Shown: positions 1 through 8,379, counted from the first letter of the stretch. The stretch: DNA of 64,000 nt from Amycolatopsis thermophila (GCF_030814215.1 NZ_JAUSUT010000001.1:1550001-1614000), one strand, 5' to 3'. Translations and numbers: made by a program. Notes: generated from the sequence alone by a model not told the origin.

Positions 1-348
1 ACCGCGGCCGTCGCGACGATGGTGCTGCTGCTGCGCGCCCGCTCCTACGCCAACGGCAGCCAGGCCGTCGCACTGCTGACCACCGGGATCGTCTCCGGCG
101 CCGGCATCCTGATCGGCTGGTTGTTCACCCAGTCGCCGATGGGCCGCCTGCTGTGGGTGTTCGCCGTGCTGGTGGTCATCGGCGCCGGCGCGCTGGTCGT
201 CGGCGTGGTGTTCCCGAACCAGCGGTTCTCGCCGCCGCTGCGCCGCACCGTCGAGATCTTCGAGGCCATCTGCATCGCCACCGTGCTGCCGCTGGCCCTG
301 GCCGTCATGGACCTCTACGCCACGTTGCGGCACATCTCGTTCGGCTGA
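1..348 (+). CDS. eccD: Type VII secretion integral membrane protein EccD, C-terminal fragment
   Basis: This is the tail of a multi-spanning membrane protein whose start lies before the window; the open frame runs in from base 1 and stops at 346-348. The visible 115 residues hold about three hydrophobic segments, including one ending in IGWLF, one around LLWVFAVLVVIG and one around IFEAICIATVLPLALAVMD, which suits the last helices of EccD. In ESX systems EccD forms much of the membrane pore. I assign it mainly from the fit of the helices and from the following mycP, eccB and eccE genes, the standard ESX neighbours. The conserved N-terminal ubiquitin-like domain of EccD cannot be checked here. 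Confidence 0.75.
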   Translation, partial: TAAVATMVLLLRARSYANGSQAVALLTTGIVSGAGILIGWLFTQSPMGRLLWVFAVLVVIGAGALVVGVVFPNQRFSPPLRRTVEIFEAICIATVLPLALAVMDLYATLRHISFG

Positions 349-370
349 GCGGAACTCGAGGGGATCTCGG

Positions 371-1825
371 ATGCGGACACTCGGTGTGCCCGGCCGGACG
401 GCGACCGTCCTGCTGGCGGCGTCGATCGGCGTGCTGGCGACGGGAACGGCGCAGGCCCAGACGGGCGGCACCGGGTCGGACGGGTACTGGGCGGTGCCGC
501 CGCCGTACGTCTCGTCCTACCTGCCGGGCGACAACGGCGGCCGGAACAGCTTCGACTACCAGCCCAAGAACGCCTGCGTGACGCGCGACCTCGGGCAGCA
601 GCAGGTGGTGCTGCGGGAGAAGCCGTGGGGCCAGCAGTACCTGCAGGTCGACGAGGCCCAGCAGCTGGTCCGCGCAAAGACCGGGGCGGCGGGGCGCGGG
701 ATCCGGGTCGCGGTGATCGACACCGGCGTCACCCGGCACCCGTACCTGCCCAACCTCGAGGGCGGCGGCGACTACGTGGTGGCCGGTGACAACGGCCTCA
801 ACGACTGCGACGGCCACGGCACCGAGGTGGCGGGGATCATCGCCGCCAGGACACCGGCCGACCAGATCGGGTTCACCGGGGTGGCGCCGGACGCCACGAT
901 CGTCTCGATCCGGCAGTCCAGTCAGAACTACCAGAAGCCGGACGCCGGGGGCGCCACGAGCGGTCAGCAGACCGGGGGCCGCCAGCAGAACGACGCCAAC
1001 GGCGCGGGCACCACGCAAACGCTTGCGCAGGCGATCGTGCGCGCGGTGAACCTGCACGTCGACGTGATCAACATGTCGGTGGACAACTGCCGGCCCGCCG
1101 ACGGTTCGATCACCGACGGCGAGCGCGCCGTCCAGGCCGCGGTGCGCTGGGCCGTGGACAACAACATCGTCGTGGTCGCGGCCGCGGGCAACACGTCGGA
1201 GTCCTGCCCGCAGAACGACCAGGCGGACCCGAACCGGCCCCGGTCGATCGTGACGCCACCGTGGTTCTCCGACGACGTGCTCTCGGTCGCGGCGATCGAC
1301 GAGAACGGCGGTGTGGCGCCGTTCTCCGTGAACGGGCCGTGGGTGAGCGTGGCCGCGCCGGGCACCAACATCATCTCGCTGGACCCGTCGAAGGGTTCGA
1401 ACCAGCTGGCGAACCAGACGATCGAGAACGACAAGGCCACCCCGATCCAGGGCACGAGCTTCGCGGCGCCGTACGTGGCGGGCGTGGCCGCGCTGGTGGC
1501 GGCGCAGTACCCGCAGCTGACCGCGCGGCAGATCATGAACCGCATCCGCGTGACCGCCCAGCACCCGGGCGCGCAGGGCGGGCGGGACAACTTCATCGGC
1601 TACGGCGTGGTGAACCCGGTCGCCGCCGTGACGGCGATCGTGCCGTCCGAAGAGGGCGTCGCGGCGGACTCGGCGCAGCAGCTGCCCTCCGGCCTGCCGG
1701 ACGACGGGGCGAAGGACTGGACGCCGATGATCGTCGCGCTGGCCGGCACCGGTGGTGGGCTGGTCGTGCTCCTGGTGGTGATGTTCGTGATGCGGACAAT
1801 CCGCCGGACCCGCGAAGCCCGCTGA
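371..1825 (+). CDS. mycP: Type VII secretion-associated serine protease mycosin (MycP)
   Basis: This is a membrane-anchored subtilisin-like protease of 484 residues that associates with the ESX secretion complex. A signal peptide ends near residue 29 (TAQA). The catalytic triad is visible: Asp117 in VIDTGV, His149 in DGHGTEVAG and Ser363 in GTSFAAPYVAG, with the oxyanion Asn274 in AAGN. Four cysteines (69, 146, 240, 279) could form the two disulfides typical of mycosins. A Gln/Gly-rich loop lies near residues 183-215. A transmembrane helix at about 453-475 is followed by an Arg-rich cytoplasmic tail. The ATG start lies 22 bases after eccD, consistent with one operon. Confidence 0.95.
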   Translation: MRTLGVPGRTATVLLAASIGVLATGTAQAQTGGTGSDGYWAVPPPYVSSYLPGDNGGRNSFDYQPKNACVTRDLGQQQVVLREKPWGQQYLQVDEAQQLVRAKTGAAGRGIRVAVIDTGVTRHPYLPNLEGGGDYVVAGDNGLNDCDGHGTEVAGIIAARTPADQIGFTGVAPDATIVSIRQSSQNYQKPDAGGATSGQQTGGRQQNDANGAGTTQTLAQAIVRAVNLHVDVINMSVDNCRPADGSITDGERAVQAAVRWAVDNNIVVVAAAGNTSESCPQNDQADPNRPRSIVTPPWFSDDVLSVAAIDENGGVAPFSVNGPWVSVAAPGTNIISLDPSKGSNQLANQTIENDKATPIQGTSFAAPYVAGVAALVAAQYPQLTARQIMNRIRVTAQHPGAQGGRDNFIGYGVVNPVAAVTAIVPSEEGVAADSAQQLPSGLPDDGAKDWTPMIVALAGTGGGLVVLLVVMFVMRTIRRTREAR

Positions 1826-1903
1826 CGCGCAGCGGCGCAGGCGCGGGCCACCCCCTGGAGAAGGCGAGCCGACAAGGCTCGCCCGTCATCCCGAGCGCGC
1901 TCA

Positions 1904-1942
1904 CGACAACGGCCCCGCACGGCGCGTGCGGGGCCGTTGTCG
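1904..1942. terminator. Bidirectional terminator hairpin between mycP and eccB
   Basis: A perfect 17-bp stem (arms 1904-1920 and 1926-1942) encloses a 5-base loop. It lies between the converging ends of mycP and eccB, so it can serve both. No T tract follows on either strand, which is common for actinobacterial hairpins. Confidence 0.8.
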
Positions 1943-1951
1943 CGTGTGGAC

Positions 1952-3580
1952 TCAGTTGCGTGAGGAGGAGCCGGAGCTGCCGGTGGCTCCCGCTTGCTGT
2001 TGCTGGCTCGGGAAGCTGCCCGCGTTGGCGGGGATCGGCACCGAGTCGTAGCTGCGTTGCGCGTCTTGGGCGTTCAGGGACGCGCCGGTGGGCAGCAGGC
2101 GCACGATGGCGTCCGGGGCGGGTCGCGGGTCGGTCAGGCCCAGTGCGTTCGCCGTGGCGGTGTTCGGCACCCCGTAGCGCAGGCCGCGGTCCGTCACCAG
2201 TGAGATGGGGCCGGTCGTGAACGACTGCTTCGACGTCGCGGAGCGGATGACGGCTCCACGGCCCGGGGGCATGTAGAAGCTGTCGATCTTGAGGCCGTCC
2301 GGGCTCGGCTGTCCGATCCGGATCGGCTCGGCGCCGGCGGGCACCGGGAGCTGCGTTCCGATGTAGACGGCCGTGTGCTCGTCCTCGGTGGCCGGGTCGC
2401 CGGGGTTGACGACGTTCCAGCCGAGGCAGGTCACCGGCGTCTGCGTGGGATCCAGCACGGTCGGGATGGTGGCCGGCATCGTGTCGACCTTCAGCGCGTC
2501 GGTGTCGCCGGACTGGACCTGCCGGATGCTGCTGATCAGGTCGGGACGGACCTCGACCGGCCGCGGCGAGTTGTCGTTGCTGGAGGAGAACCGGATGAGG
2601 TCCGCGACCGCGGGAGACACGCGCTGGATGCCGTTCTGCAAGATCACGTACGTCGCGATGTCACCCGTCGCCGAGGGCACCGCGAACACCTGGCCCACCG
2701 ACAGGGCGAGGTCCTGCAACGCCTTGAACTGCGTCGGGTTGCCGGCGCCCGGAATCGCCGGCGGCGTGAACGGCGTCACCTGCGGAATGGCGTTCAGCAG
2801 GCCGATCGAGATGCGGCGCGCGTTCTGCGGGTTCAGCCCGAGTGCCGTGTAGACACCGGCCTTCGACGGGTCCAGCTCGGCGCGGACGGTGTTCGCGTTG
2901 GGCTGGTTCGGGTTCCGCTCCAGGTGGTAGATGAGGTACGGCTTGTCGTTGTCCCCGACGGCGAGCACGGCCTCGTTGTCCGCGAGCTCACGGCCCGGGT
3001 TGGACACACCGGCGAGCACGGTCGTCGCGTTCGTGGCCTGCTGCAGCGCCAGCTGCGCGGGCAGGTCGGACCGGATGGTCAGCTGGTCGCACACCGCCCA
3101 GTCGTCGGAGATGCGCTGGGACGTGGTCGGCAGCAGTTGCGGCCCGTCCACGATGCCCGTCAACCGCCCGCGCGGGATGTCCTTGAGCTGGTCGTCCGGG
3201 ACCACCGACGGCTCCACCGCCGTCGTTGCGCCGCCGTTCTGCCCCTGCTGGGACATGAGAATCAGCCGCGCGGAGGCGAGGTTGAAGGTCGGGATCAGCC
3301 GCTTCGGGCTGCCCGCCACGACGTAGATCGCGCCGGACTCCTTGCCGATGACGATGTTGCCCGCGTCCGGCACGGCCGGCTTCGGGCTGATCAGGCCGAA
3401 GATCACGAAGCCGACGACACCGAGCAGCGCCAGGATGAACCCGACGAGCGTCGCTCGCCCGTGGGTCCGCATGGGGTCGTGGAGCATGACCGAGTCACGC
3501 CGGACCAGCGCGGACTGCATGCGGCGCAGCACGAACTGGTAGGCGTGAACTTGCGATTTGGTTGTCGGTGTTGACGGCAT
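1952..3580 (-). CDS. eccB: Type VII secretion protein EccB
   Basis: This is a 542-residue ESX core component. EccB has a short cytoplasmic N-terminus, one membrane helix and a large extracytoplasmic domain; family members are part of the EccBCDE membrane complex. The N-terminal motif TKSQVHAYQFVLRRMQSALV is typical, and the single helix is at about residues 43-65. The protein ends in a Gln/Gly/Ser-rich tail. I place the start at the ATG ending at 3580, before PSTPTTKSQ, because the family begins there; an open frame extends 27 codons further upstream. The gene is transcribed against mycP and eccE, an inversion relative to the usual one-direction ESX order. Confidence 0.93.
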   Translation of the reverse strand: MPSTPTTKSQVHAYQFVLRRMQSALVRRDSVMLHDPMRTHGRATLVGFILALLGVVGFVIFGLISPKPAVPDAGNIVIGKESGAIYVVAGSPKRLIPTFNLASARLILMSQQGQNGGATTAVEPSVVPDDQLKDIPRGRLTGIVDGPQLLPTTSQRISDDWAVCDQLTIRSDLPAQLALQQATNATTVLAGVSNPGRELADNEAVLAVGDNDKPYLIYHLERNPNQPNANTVRAELDPSKAGVYTALGLNPQNARRISIGLLNAIPQVTPFTPPAIPGAGNPTQFKALQDLALSVGQVFAVPSATGDIATYVILQNGIQRVSPAVADLIRFSSSNDNSPRPVEVRPDLISSIRQVQSGDTDALKVDTMPATIPTVLDPTQTPVTCLGWNVVNPGDPATEDEHTAVYIGTQLPVPAGAEPIRIGQPSPDGLKIDSFYMPPGRGAVIRSATSKQSFTTGPISLVTDRGLRYGVPNTATANALGLTDPRPAPDAIVRLLPTGASLNAQDAQRSYDSVPIPANAGSFPSQQQQAGATGSSGSSSRN

Positions 3581-3734
3581 TCTCGACCTACTGCTCCCGG
3601 AGTCGCGGTACGGTTCCGCAGGATAGCGGTACGGGAATGGGGCGGTGTGGGTTTCTCCCAACTCCGACTAGGGTCAGGTTCCCGGCCGACCGGCTTGCCG
3701 GGATCGCTGTAGGTACGAGGGGAAGAACGAGCGG
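3581..3734. promoter_or_regulatory. Divergent promoter region between eccB and eccE
   Basis: These 154 bases separate the divergent starts of eccB and eccE and must hold promoters for both. On the minus strand TATCCT (reverse complement of 3620-3625) is a plausible -10 for eccB, without a convincing -35. On the plus strand TAGGGT near 3669 could be a -10 for eccE. Both assignments are weak. Confidence 0.35.
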
Positions 3735-5270
3735 ATGTCCGTCACCACTCCGCCACGTCCGGGCGGGCCCACGGGTTCGCCGCCGCCGAGGGGCCGTCCG
3801 CCGGGTCCGCCGCCGCACGGGGGCAGGCCGGGAGGGCCGGCAGGCGGGCCGGGAGGACCCGCCGGACCACGCGGCCCGGGCGGACCCGGAGGCCCCGGTG
3901 GGCCTGGTGGTCCCGGCGGTCGCGGGCCCGGTGGACCTGGCGGACCTGGTGGTCCCGGTGGACCTGGTGGTCCCGGTGGCCCGGGTGGACAGGGCGGCCC
4001 GCCGCCGGCACAGCCGCCCGCCGAACGTCCGGCACCGGTCGCTCCCCCGGCCCGGCGCCGCGTCCTGCAGACCCGGCTCGGTCCCATCCCGGTGACCAAC
4101 CTCGTGGTGCTGGAGATCGGGCTGGCGATCGGCCTGATCCTCATCGCGATCAACGAGTCGCTGCTCTACGTCGGCGTCGGCGTGCTCGCCCTCGCCCTGA
4201 TCATCGCGATCCTGCGCTGGCGCGGTCAGTGGTTCACCCAATGGGTTGGACTCACGCTGCGCTATTCGTTCCGCAACCACGACCGGGTGTCGACGCCGCC
4301 GAAGTCCGACGCCCAGGCCATCGCCACCGGCGAGGTGTCCGTTACCGGGCCCGAGGACCCGCGGGTCGGCCTGCTCCGCCTGGTCGTGCCGGACCTCGTG
4401 GTGGCGCACGGCAAGGACCACGAGCTGCAGGAGGTCGGCCTCGCCTGGCACGACGGCACGTGGACCGCGGTCCTGTTGGTCGAGCCGACGCCCGCGCTGA
4501 TCACCCAGGCCGGCGGGGCGCCGAGCCTGCCGCTGTCGGCGCTGGCCCCGTGCCTGGAGGACCGGGGCGTCGTCCTCGACTCCATCCAGATGATCTGGCA
4601 CTGCTACCCCGGTTCGGCGGCGCTGCCCGCGGATTCGCCGGCGTTGACGTCCTATCTGGAGGTTCTCGGCCCGCTGCCCGCCGCCGCGCGGCGCACCACG
4701 TGGGTCGCGATCCGGCTGGACCCGCGCCGCTGCCCGACCGCCATCCGGGAACGCGGCGGCGGCGTGGTCGGCGCGCACCGCGCCCTGATCGGGGCGCTGT
4801 CCCGCGTTCGCAACGCGCTGGAGTCGCAGGGCGTGCCGACGCGCCCGCTGAACCCGGACGAGCTCCTGCGGGCCGGCATCTCGGCCGCGGAGCTGACGGC
4901 AGCCGTCGGTGCCGGTTCGCCGGTGAAGCTGAAGGAGAACTGGACCAGCGCGACCGCGGCCGGGGTCGGGCACGCCAGCTACGCGATCACCAGCTGGCCG
5001 AAGGGCAAGATCCGCACGACCCTGAACGCGCTGACGAGCGTCCGGACGCTGTCCTCGACGGTCGCGATGGCCATTTCGCCCGCGGACGACGAGGGCAAGG
5101 TCGCGCTGCGCGGCGTGGTGCGGGTGAGCGCGCGGAACCCGCGTGAGCTGGACACCGCCGATGAGCGGCTGAGCACGCTCGCCGACCGCGTCGGGGTGTC
5201 GCTGACCCCGTTGCGCGGCCTGCAGATCGACGCGCTCGCCGCGACCATGCCGATGGGAGGCACCGCATGA
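3735..5270 (+). CDS. eccE: Type VII secretion protein EccE with a long Gly-Pro-rich N-terminus
   Basis: This 511-residue ESX membrane component is predicted at the periphery of the EccBCDE complex. Residues 1 to about 105 are almost entirely Gly, Pro and Arg, with collagen-like GGP repeats at about 45-88. Two transmembrane helices follow at about 120-138 and 143-161, separated by only a few residues, as in EccE. The remaining 350 residues form a soluble domain. The stop codon overlaps the next start as ATGA (5267-5270), so the two proteins are probably made together. The identification rests on the helix pair, the size and the ESX neighbourhood. Confidence 0.82.
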   Translation: MSVTTPPRPGGPTGSPPPRGRPPGPPPHGGRPGGPAGGPGGPAGPRGPGGPGGPGGPGGPGGRGPGGPGGPGGPGGPGGPGGPGGQGGPPPAQPPAERPAPVAPPARRRVLQTRLGPIPVTNLVVLEIGLAIGLILIAINESLLYVGVGVLALALIIAILRWRGQWFTQWVGLTLRYSFRNHDRVSTPPKSDAQAIATGEVSVTGPEDPRVGLLRLVVPDLVVAHGKDHELQEVGLAWHDGTWTAVLLVEPTPALITQAGGAPSLPLSALAPCLEDRGVVLDSIQMIWHCYPGSAALPADSPALTSYLEVLGPLPAAARRTTWVAIRLDPRRCPTAIRERGGGVVGAHRALIGALSRVRNALESQGVPTRPLNPDELLRAGISAAELTAAVGAGSPVKLKENWTSATAAGVGHASYAITSWPKGKIRTTLNALTSVRTLSSTVAMAISPADDEGKVALRGVVRVSARNPRELDTADERLSTLADRVGVSLTPLRGLQIDALAATMPMGGTA

Positions 5271-5986
5271 GCCTGCGGCTTCGTGATCCGGGCCGTCACA
5301 CGGGTGTCGCGCCCGAGTTCGTGGTCGACCCGATGCTGCTGGACGCGGTCAGCCCGTCCGGTGACCGCGGCGGGATCGTCGTCGGTTCGGGTCTCAAGGG
5401 CGAGCCGCTGACCATCTCGGCCCTGCGCGCCCAGCCGACCCGGATCGTGCTGGTGGGTGGTCTGTACCTGGCTCGGCAGGTCGCGCTGCGGGCGATGGCC
5501 GTCGGGGCGTGGGTGACGATCGCGACGGGGCGGCCCGCGGCCTGGCAGGTGCTGCCAAAGGCGGCCGGGAACCAGCCGAACGGGCGACCGCCGTTGGTGA
5601 CCATCCGGCGCCTGTCGCCGGTCGAACTGCCGCGCCCGTCGGAGGACGCGCCGCTGCTCGTGGTCACCGACGGTGGCCCGACGCCGCAGGACCTGTTCCC
5701 GCCACGATCGCCCTGGCACACGACGGTCTACGTGCTGCCCTACCTGCACCCGCAAGCCGCGACGATCGCGAATGCCGCGGACGTCGTCCTGATGCAGCGG
5801 TTGCCCGCGGGACAGGCCGAGCTGGCGGCCCGGATCTGGCGCCTGCCGCCGCAGATGATGCGCCAGCTGACCACCCTGAAGGACGATCAGGTGGTGGCGC
5901 TGGGCCAGAACCTGTGGCGCCCCCTGCGGCTGGTCACCACGCCGAAGGAGCAGCAGCTGCTGGGACCCGTCCGGCGCGGGGACTGA
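5267..5986 (+). CDS. ESX-locus protein of unknown function
   Basis: I do not recognise this 239-residue protein. It is translationally coupled to eccE by a 4-base overlap. There is no signal peptide or clear membrane helix. Residues around 58-85 (RIVLVGGLYLARQ, then AVGAWVTIATGRP) look like a beta-alpha-beta nucleotide-binding-type unit, and LLVVTDGG near 130 could be another strand. No Walker A motif is visible. Its position suggests an accessory cytoplasmic partner of the secretion machine, possibly a degenerate ATPase-like module; that is inference only. Confidence 0.8.
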   Translation: MSLRLRDPGRHTGVAPEFVVDPMLLDAVSPSGDRGGIVVGSGLKGEPLTISALRAQPTRIVLVGGLYLARQVALRAMAVGAWVTIATGRPAAWQVLPKAAGNQPNGRPPLVTIRRLSPVELPRPSEDAPLLVVTDGGPTPQDLFPPRSPWHTTVYVLPYLHPQAATIANAADVVLMQRLPAGQAELAARIWRLPPQMMRQLTTLKDDQVVALGQNLWRPLRLVTTPKEQQLLGPVRRGD

Positions 5987-6044
5987 CCTGGGCGGCCAGC
6001 TTCGCGGTTCAGCAGGCGCGTCAGCGCCCGTGCCCCAAAGAGAG

Positions 6045-6190
6045 CTGGGTGGTCATCCCGTCGCCTGAGGCCGTCACATCACTGTGAGCCAGGCCCGCAC
6101 CCTGCGCCGGGTCCGGCGGCCGAAAGACCAAAGCGTGCGGGCCTGGCTCACAGTGATAGGCCTCGATCAGGCGACGGGATGACCACCCAG
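6045..6190. repeat. 146-base interrupted palindrome with 24-bp and 23-bp perfect arms
   Basis: The outer arms 6045-6068 and 6167-6190 are perfect 24-bp inverted copies beginning CTGGGTGGTCATCCCG. The inner arms 6078-6100 and 6135-6157 are perfect 23-bp inverted copies beginning ATCACTGTGAGCCAGG. A further GGCC pairing lies between them, and the central loop is 34 bases. This is far longer than an ordinary terminator. It may be a miniature inverted-repeat element or a conserved structural repeat that also stops transcription from both sides. Confidence 0.85.
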
Positions 6191-6365
6191 CGACCCACTG
6201 CATGAGGTGACCCGGCCTGCATTCCCCGGTCATCCCGGAGCCTGCCCGTCCGGCGAGGACATCTTTTTGATCTTTTTCTCTGGCCTTCGGCCAGGGGCGC
6301 CTCACGGCGCTGTGTGGTCGCCTTGGGTGCCGACCTCCCCCGCCCCCTCCGGATGGAGTGTTTTC

Positions 6366-6425
6366 GGTCGCCGAGCAGGCGTGTCAAGGCGGGAAAGAGT
6401 ACCTTGACACGCCTGATCGGCGACC
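6366..6425. repeat. 24-bp inverted repeat with a 12-base loop
   Basis: Arms 6366-6389 and 6402-6425 pair over 24 bp with a single mismatch. The core reads AGGCGTGTCAAGG on the left and its complement on the right. It lies downstream of truA on the minus strand and could act as its terminator, although no T tract follows. Confidence 0.75.
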
Positions 6426-6445
6426 AAAGGCGGGCTGAGGATCGG

Positions 6446-6591
6446 GGGCGGGGGAGGTCTGGGGAGGCCGTGTGTCGCCTGGCGTTGCCGGCCGGAGGTC
6501 TGGGAAGGCCGCACCTCGCCTGACGTCGCCGGCCGCCTGGGGGTGCGGGGAGGTCTGGGGAGGCCCGTGTGCCGGCTTGCGTTGCCGGCTG
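6446..6591. repeat. Three imperfect tandem copies containing GGAGGTCTGGG
   Basis: A unit of about 43 bases, GGGGAGGTCTGGGGAGGCC followed by a GCCTG-CGTTGCCGGC-like end, starts at about 6451, 6493 and 6547. The third copy is offset by an insertion. The sequence is noncoding and G-rich on the plus strand. Confidence 0.6.
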
Positions 6592-6600
6592 CCCGATCGC

Positions 6601-6768
6601 GCGTGGGGCGGGCGGCCGGACACGCGCTGCCTCGCCATGCGCCGCCGGGTCGGGCGTTGGGCGGGCGGGCCGGGCATGCGCTGGCTCTCCATGCGTTGCC
6701 GACCGCCGGGGTCGCGCGTGGCGACCGCCGGGCCGGGGCACGCGCTCGCCCTCCACGCACCGCCGTCC
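6601..6768. repeat. Second tandem repeat family, three diverged copies
   Basis: Copies start at about 6601, 6654 and 6716. Each begins GCGTGG or GCGTTGG, continues through a GGGCCGG core and CACGCGCT or CATGCGCT, and ends in a CCATGCG-like segment before GCCGCC or GTTGCC. Divergence between copies is substantial. Confidence 0.5.
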
Positions 6769-6774
6769 ACAGAT

Positions 6775-6814
6775 CAGCCCTGTCCTGTGGACAACTCCTG
6801 TGGATTGTGGATAA
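6775..6814. promoter_or_regulatory. Cluster of DnaA-box-like sequences
   Basis: TGTGGACAA at 6786-6794 and TGTGGATAA at 6806-6814 are exact complements of the 9-base DnaA boxes TTGTCCACA and TTATCCACA. TGTGGATTG at 6799-6807 is a near match between them, and GTCCACAG sits at about 6775. All lie within 40 bases beside the truA stop codon. No dnaA or dnaN gene is present, so this is unlikely to be the origin; a titration or regulatory site is possible. Confidence 0.45.
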
Positions 6815-6816
6815 CC

Positions 6817-7659
6817 CTAGGAGGCTTCGGACGCTGCGCGCATGTTGCGTGTCTGCTCCGCACGCGCTGCCAGTTCCGCGTCGGGTGGGTAGTCGACCCC
6901 GATCAGGGTCAGGCCGTGCGCCGGCGCCACCGCGCTGTCCCGCACTCCCCCGCGCAGCAGCTCGGCGGGCCAGGACACCGGGCGACGGCCGTCCCCCACC
7001 AAGAGCATCGCTCCGACCAGGCTGCGCACCATCGAGTGGCAGAAGGCATCCGCGGACACCTCAGCCTCCACCACATGCTTGTCGATCCGCCGCCAGGTGA
7101 ACCGTTGCAGCTCGCGGATCGTCGTGCCGCCCGCGCGCTGCTTGCAGAACGCCGCGAAGTCCCGCAGGCCCAGCAGCGCCTCGGAAGCCTCGTTCATCGC
7201 CGTCAGCGACAGCGGCCTGCCCCACGCCAGGGTGTCGAACCGGCGCAACGGGTCGACACCCCATGGCGCGTCCGAGACCCGGTAGCGGTAGTGCCTGCGC
7301 ACCGCGGAGAACCGGGCGTCGAACCCCTCCGGCGCGACCCGGGCGTCCAGCACCCGCACGTCACCGGGCAGGAACCGGTTCCAGCGGTGCCGCATGCGCT
7401 CCAGGTCCGGGATGCCCCGGGAATCCACGGCGATCCGCCCCACCGGGCCGGCCAGCGGCACCACGTCCACGTGCACGACCTGCCCGGTCGCGTGCACACC
7501 AGCGTCCGTGCGCCCCGCCACGACCACCGACTTGGGCACCGCGGCGCCGGGCGGCTGCTTCGCGAGCGCCTCCTCCAGCAACCCCTGGACCGTCCGGCGA
7601 CCCGGCTGGCGCGCCCACCCCGAGAACTCCGTGCCGTCGTAACTGACGTCCAGGCGCAG
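6817..7659 (-). CDS. truA: tRNA pseudouridine(38-40) synthase TruA, with a non-standard start
   Basis: TruA converts uridines 38-40 of the tRNA anticodon arm to pseudouridine. The catalytic Asp is in [10 protein letters not shown], and the conserved fold continues to the end. The essential N-terminal block [16 protein letters not shown] is encoded upstream of the first ATG/GTG/TTG codon in frame (TTG ending at 7581), so that start would cut off a conserved segment. Upstream there is only CTG (7657-7659) or GTT (7663-7665); GTT has a GGGAGG sequence 8 bases before it. I use CTG as the conservative choice (280 residues). The gene follows rplQ, as in many bacteria, and its start abuts the rplQ terminator hairpin. 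Confidence 0.85.
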   Translation of the reverse strand: MRLDVSYDGTEFSGWARQPGRRTVQGLLEEALAKQPPGAAVPKSVVVAGRTDAGVHATGQVVHVDVVPLAGPVGRIAVDSRGIPDLERMRHRWNRFLPGDVRVLDARVAPEGFDARFSAVRRHYRYRVSDAPWGVDPLRRFDTLAWGRPLSLTAMNEASEALLGLRDFAAFCKQRAGGTTIRELQRFTWRRIDKHVVEAEVSADAFCHSMVRSLVGAMLLVGDGRRPVSWPAELLRGGVRDSAVAPAHGLTLIGVDYPPDAELAARAEQTRNMRAASEAS

Positions 7660-7663
7660 ACGA

Positions 7664-7700
7664 ACGAGCCCGCCCTCCCCGGAGGGAGAAGCGGGCTCGT
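7664..7700 (-). terminator. rplQ terminator hairpin overlapping the truA ribosome-binding site
   Basis: Arms 7664-7673 and 7691-7700 form a perfect 10-bp stem, with a smaller CCTC/GAGG helix inside. It follows the rplQ stop by about 20 bases on the minus strand. The likely truA ribosome-binding sequence (7674-7679) lies within the hairpin. Confidence 0.65.
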
Positions 7701-7721
7701 CGCCTGGAACGAACTCTGCCG

Positions 7722-8300
7722 TCAGGACTCGTCCTTCGTGGACTCGGCCGACGCGTCGTCCGCGCCCTCGGCCGGCGCGTCCGTGGCCTCGGTGGTGGCC
7801 GACTCGGGCGCCTCGGCGTCCTGGTCGGTCTCCTCGACCTTGGCCTCCTCGGCCTTGGTCTCCTCAGCCGCGGGCGAAGCCTCGGCGGTGTCCTTGGCCG
7901 CGAACTTCGTCTTGCGCGCCTTCTCGGCCTCCGAGGTGACGGTCTTCTCGGACACCAGCTCGATGACCGCCATCGGGGCGTTGTCGCCCTTGCGCGGCAG
8001 CGTCTTGGTGATCCGGGTGTAGCCGCCGTTGCGGTCCGCGAAGAACGGGCCGATCTCGGCCAGCAGCTTGTGAACCACGTCCTTGTCGCGGATCACGCGC
8101 TGGATCTGACGCCGGTTGTGCAGATCGCCGCGCTTCGCCTTGGTGATCAGCTTCTCGGCGAGCGGCCGCATCCGGCGGGCCTTGGCCTCGGTCGTGGTGA
8201 TCTTGCCGTGCTCGAACAGCGACGTGGCGAGGTTCGCCATCATCAGCCGCTCGTGGGCCGCGGATCCACCGAGACGGGGGCCCTTCGTGGGGGTGGGCAT
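7722..8300 (-). CDS. rplQ: 50S ribosomal protein L17
   Basis: L17 binds domain III of 23S rRNA near the peptide exit region. The core, residues 1 to about 120, carries [19 protein letters not shown] and [17 protein letters not shown]. The last 65 residues are an acidic Ala/Glu/Thr-rich tail, a common actinobacterial extension. The chosen ATG (before [11 protein letters not shown]) has AGGAGAAG upstream; an open frame extends 19 codons further. The gene follows rpoA in the same direction and precedes the terminator at 7664-7700. Confidence 0.97.
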   Translation of the reverse strand: MPTPTKGPRLGGSAAHERLMMANLATSLFEHGKITTTEAKARRMRPLAEKLITKAKRGDLHNRRQIQRVIRDKDVVHKLLAEIGPFFADRNGGYTRITKTLPRKGDNAPMAVIELVSEKTVTSEAEKARKTKFAAKDTAEASPAAEETKAEEAKVEETDQDAEAPESATTEATDAPAEGADDASAESTKDES

Positions 8301-8379
8301 TGCTTCTCCTCGTAAATCCGGCCGCTGGCAGGCCGGCGCCCGCCCCGCACGAGTCACTCAGCGGGGCGGGCCGCCGTCC

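Larger units (their letters stand above)
5987..6816. other. Repeat-rich intergenic region between convergent genes
   Basis: These 830 bases lie between the plus-strand ESX operon and the minus-strand truA. Long open frames exist in several phases, but their translations are Arg/Pro/Gly-rich and match no family, so I treat them as GC artefacts. The region holds two large inverted repeats, two families of imperfect tandem repeats and a cluster of DnaA-box-like sequences, listed separately. Confidence 0.7.

Noticed and set aside
3850..4020. CRISPR-like array in the GGTGGTCCCGGTGG repeats of eccE
   Set aside because: The repeats are short, contiguous, in frame and encode Gly-Gly-Pro; there are no spacers.
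6148..6770. Several open frames of 90-200 codons on both strands of the 5987-6816 region
   Set aside because: Their translations are Arg/Pro/Gly-rich, overlap in several phases and match no family; in high-GC DNA such frames arise without selection.
6775..6814. Chromosomal replication origin
   Set aside because: DnaA-like boxes are few and no dnaA, dnaN or AT-rich unwinding element is nearby.
6472..8022. A 516-codon plus-strand frame across truA and rplQ
   Set aside because: It is antisense to truA and rplQ and its sequence is low-complexity; the conserved proteins are on the other strand.
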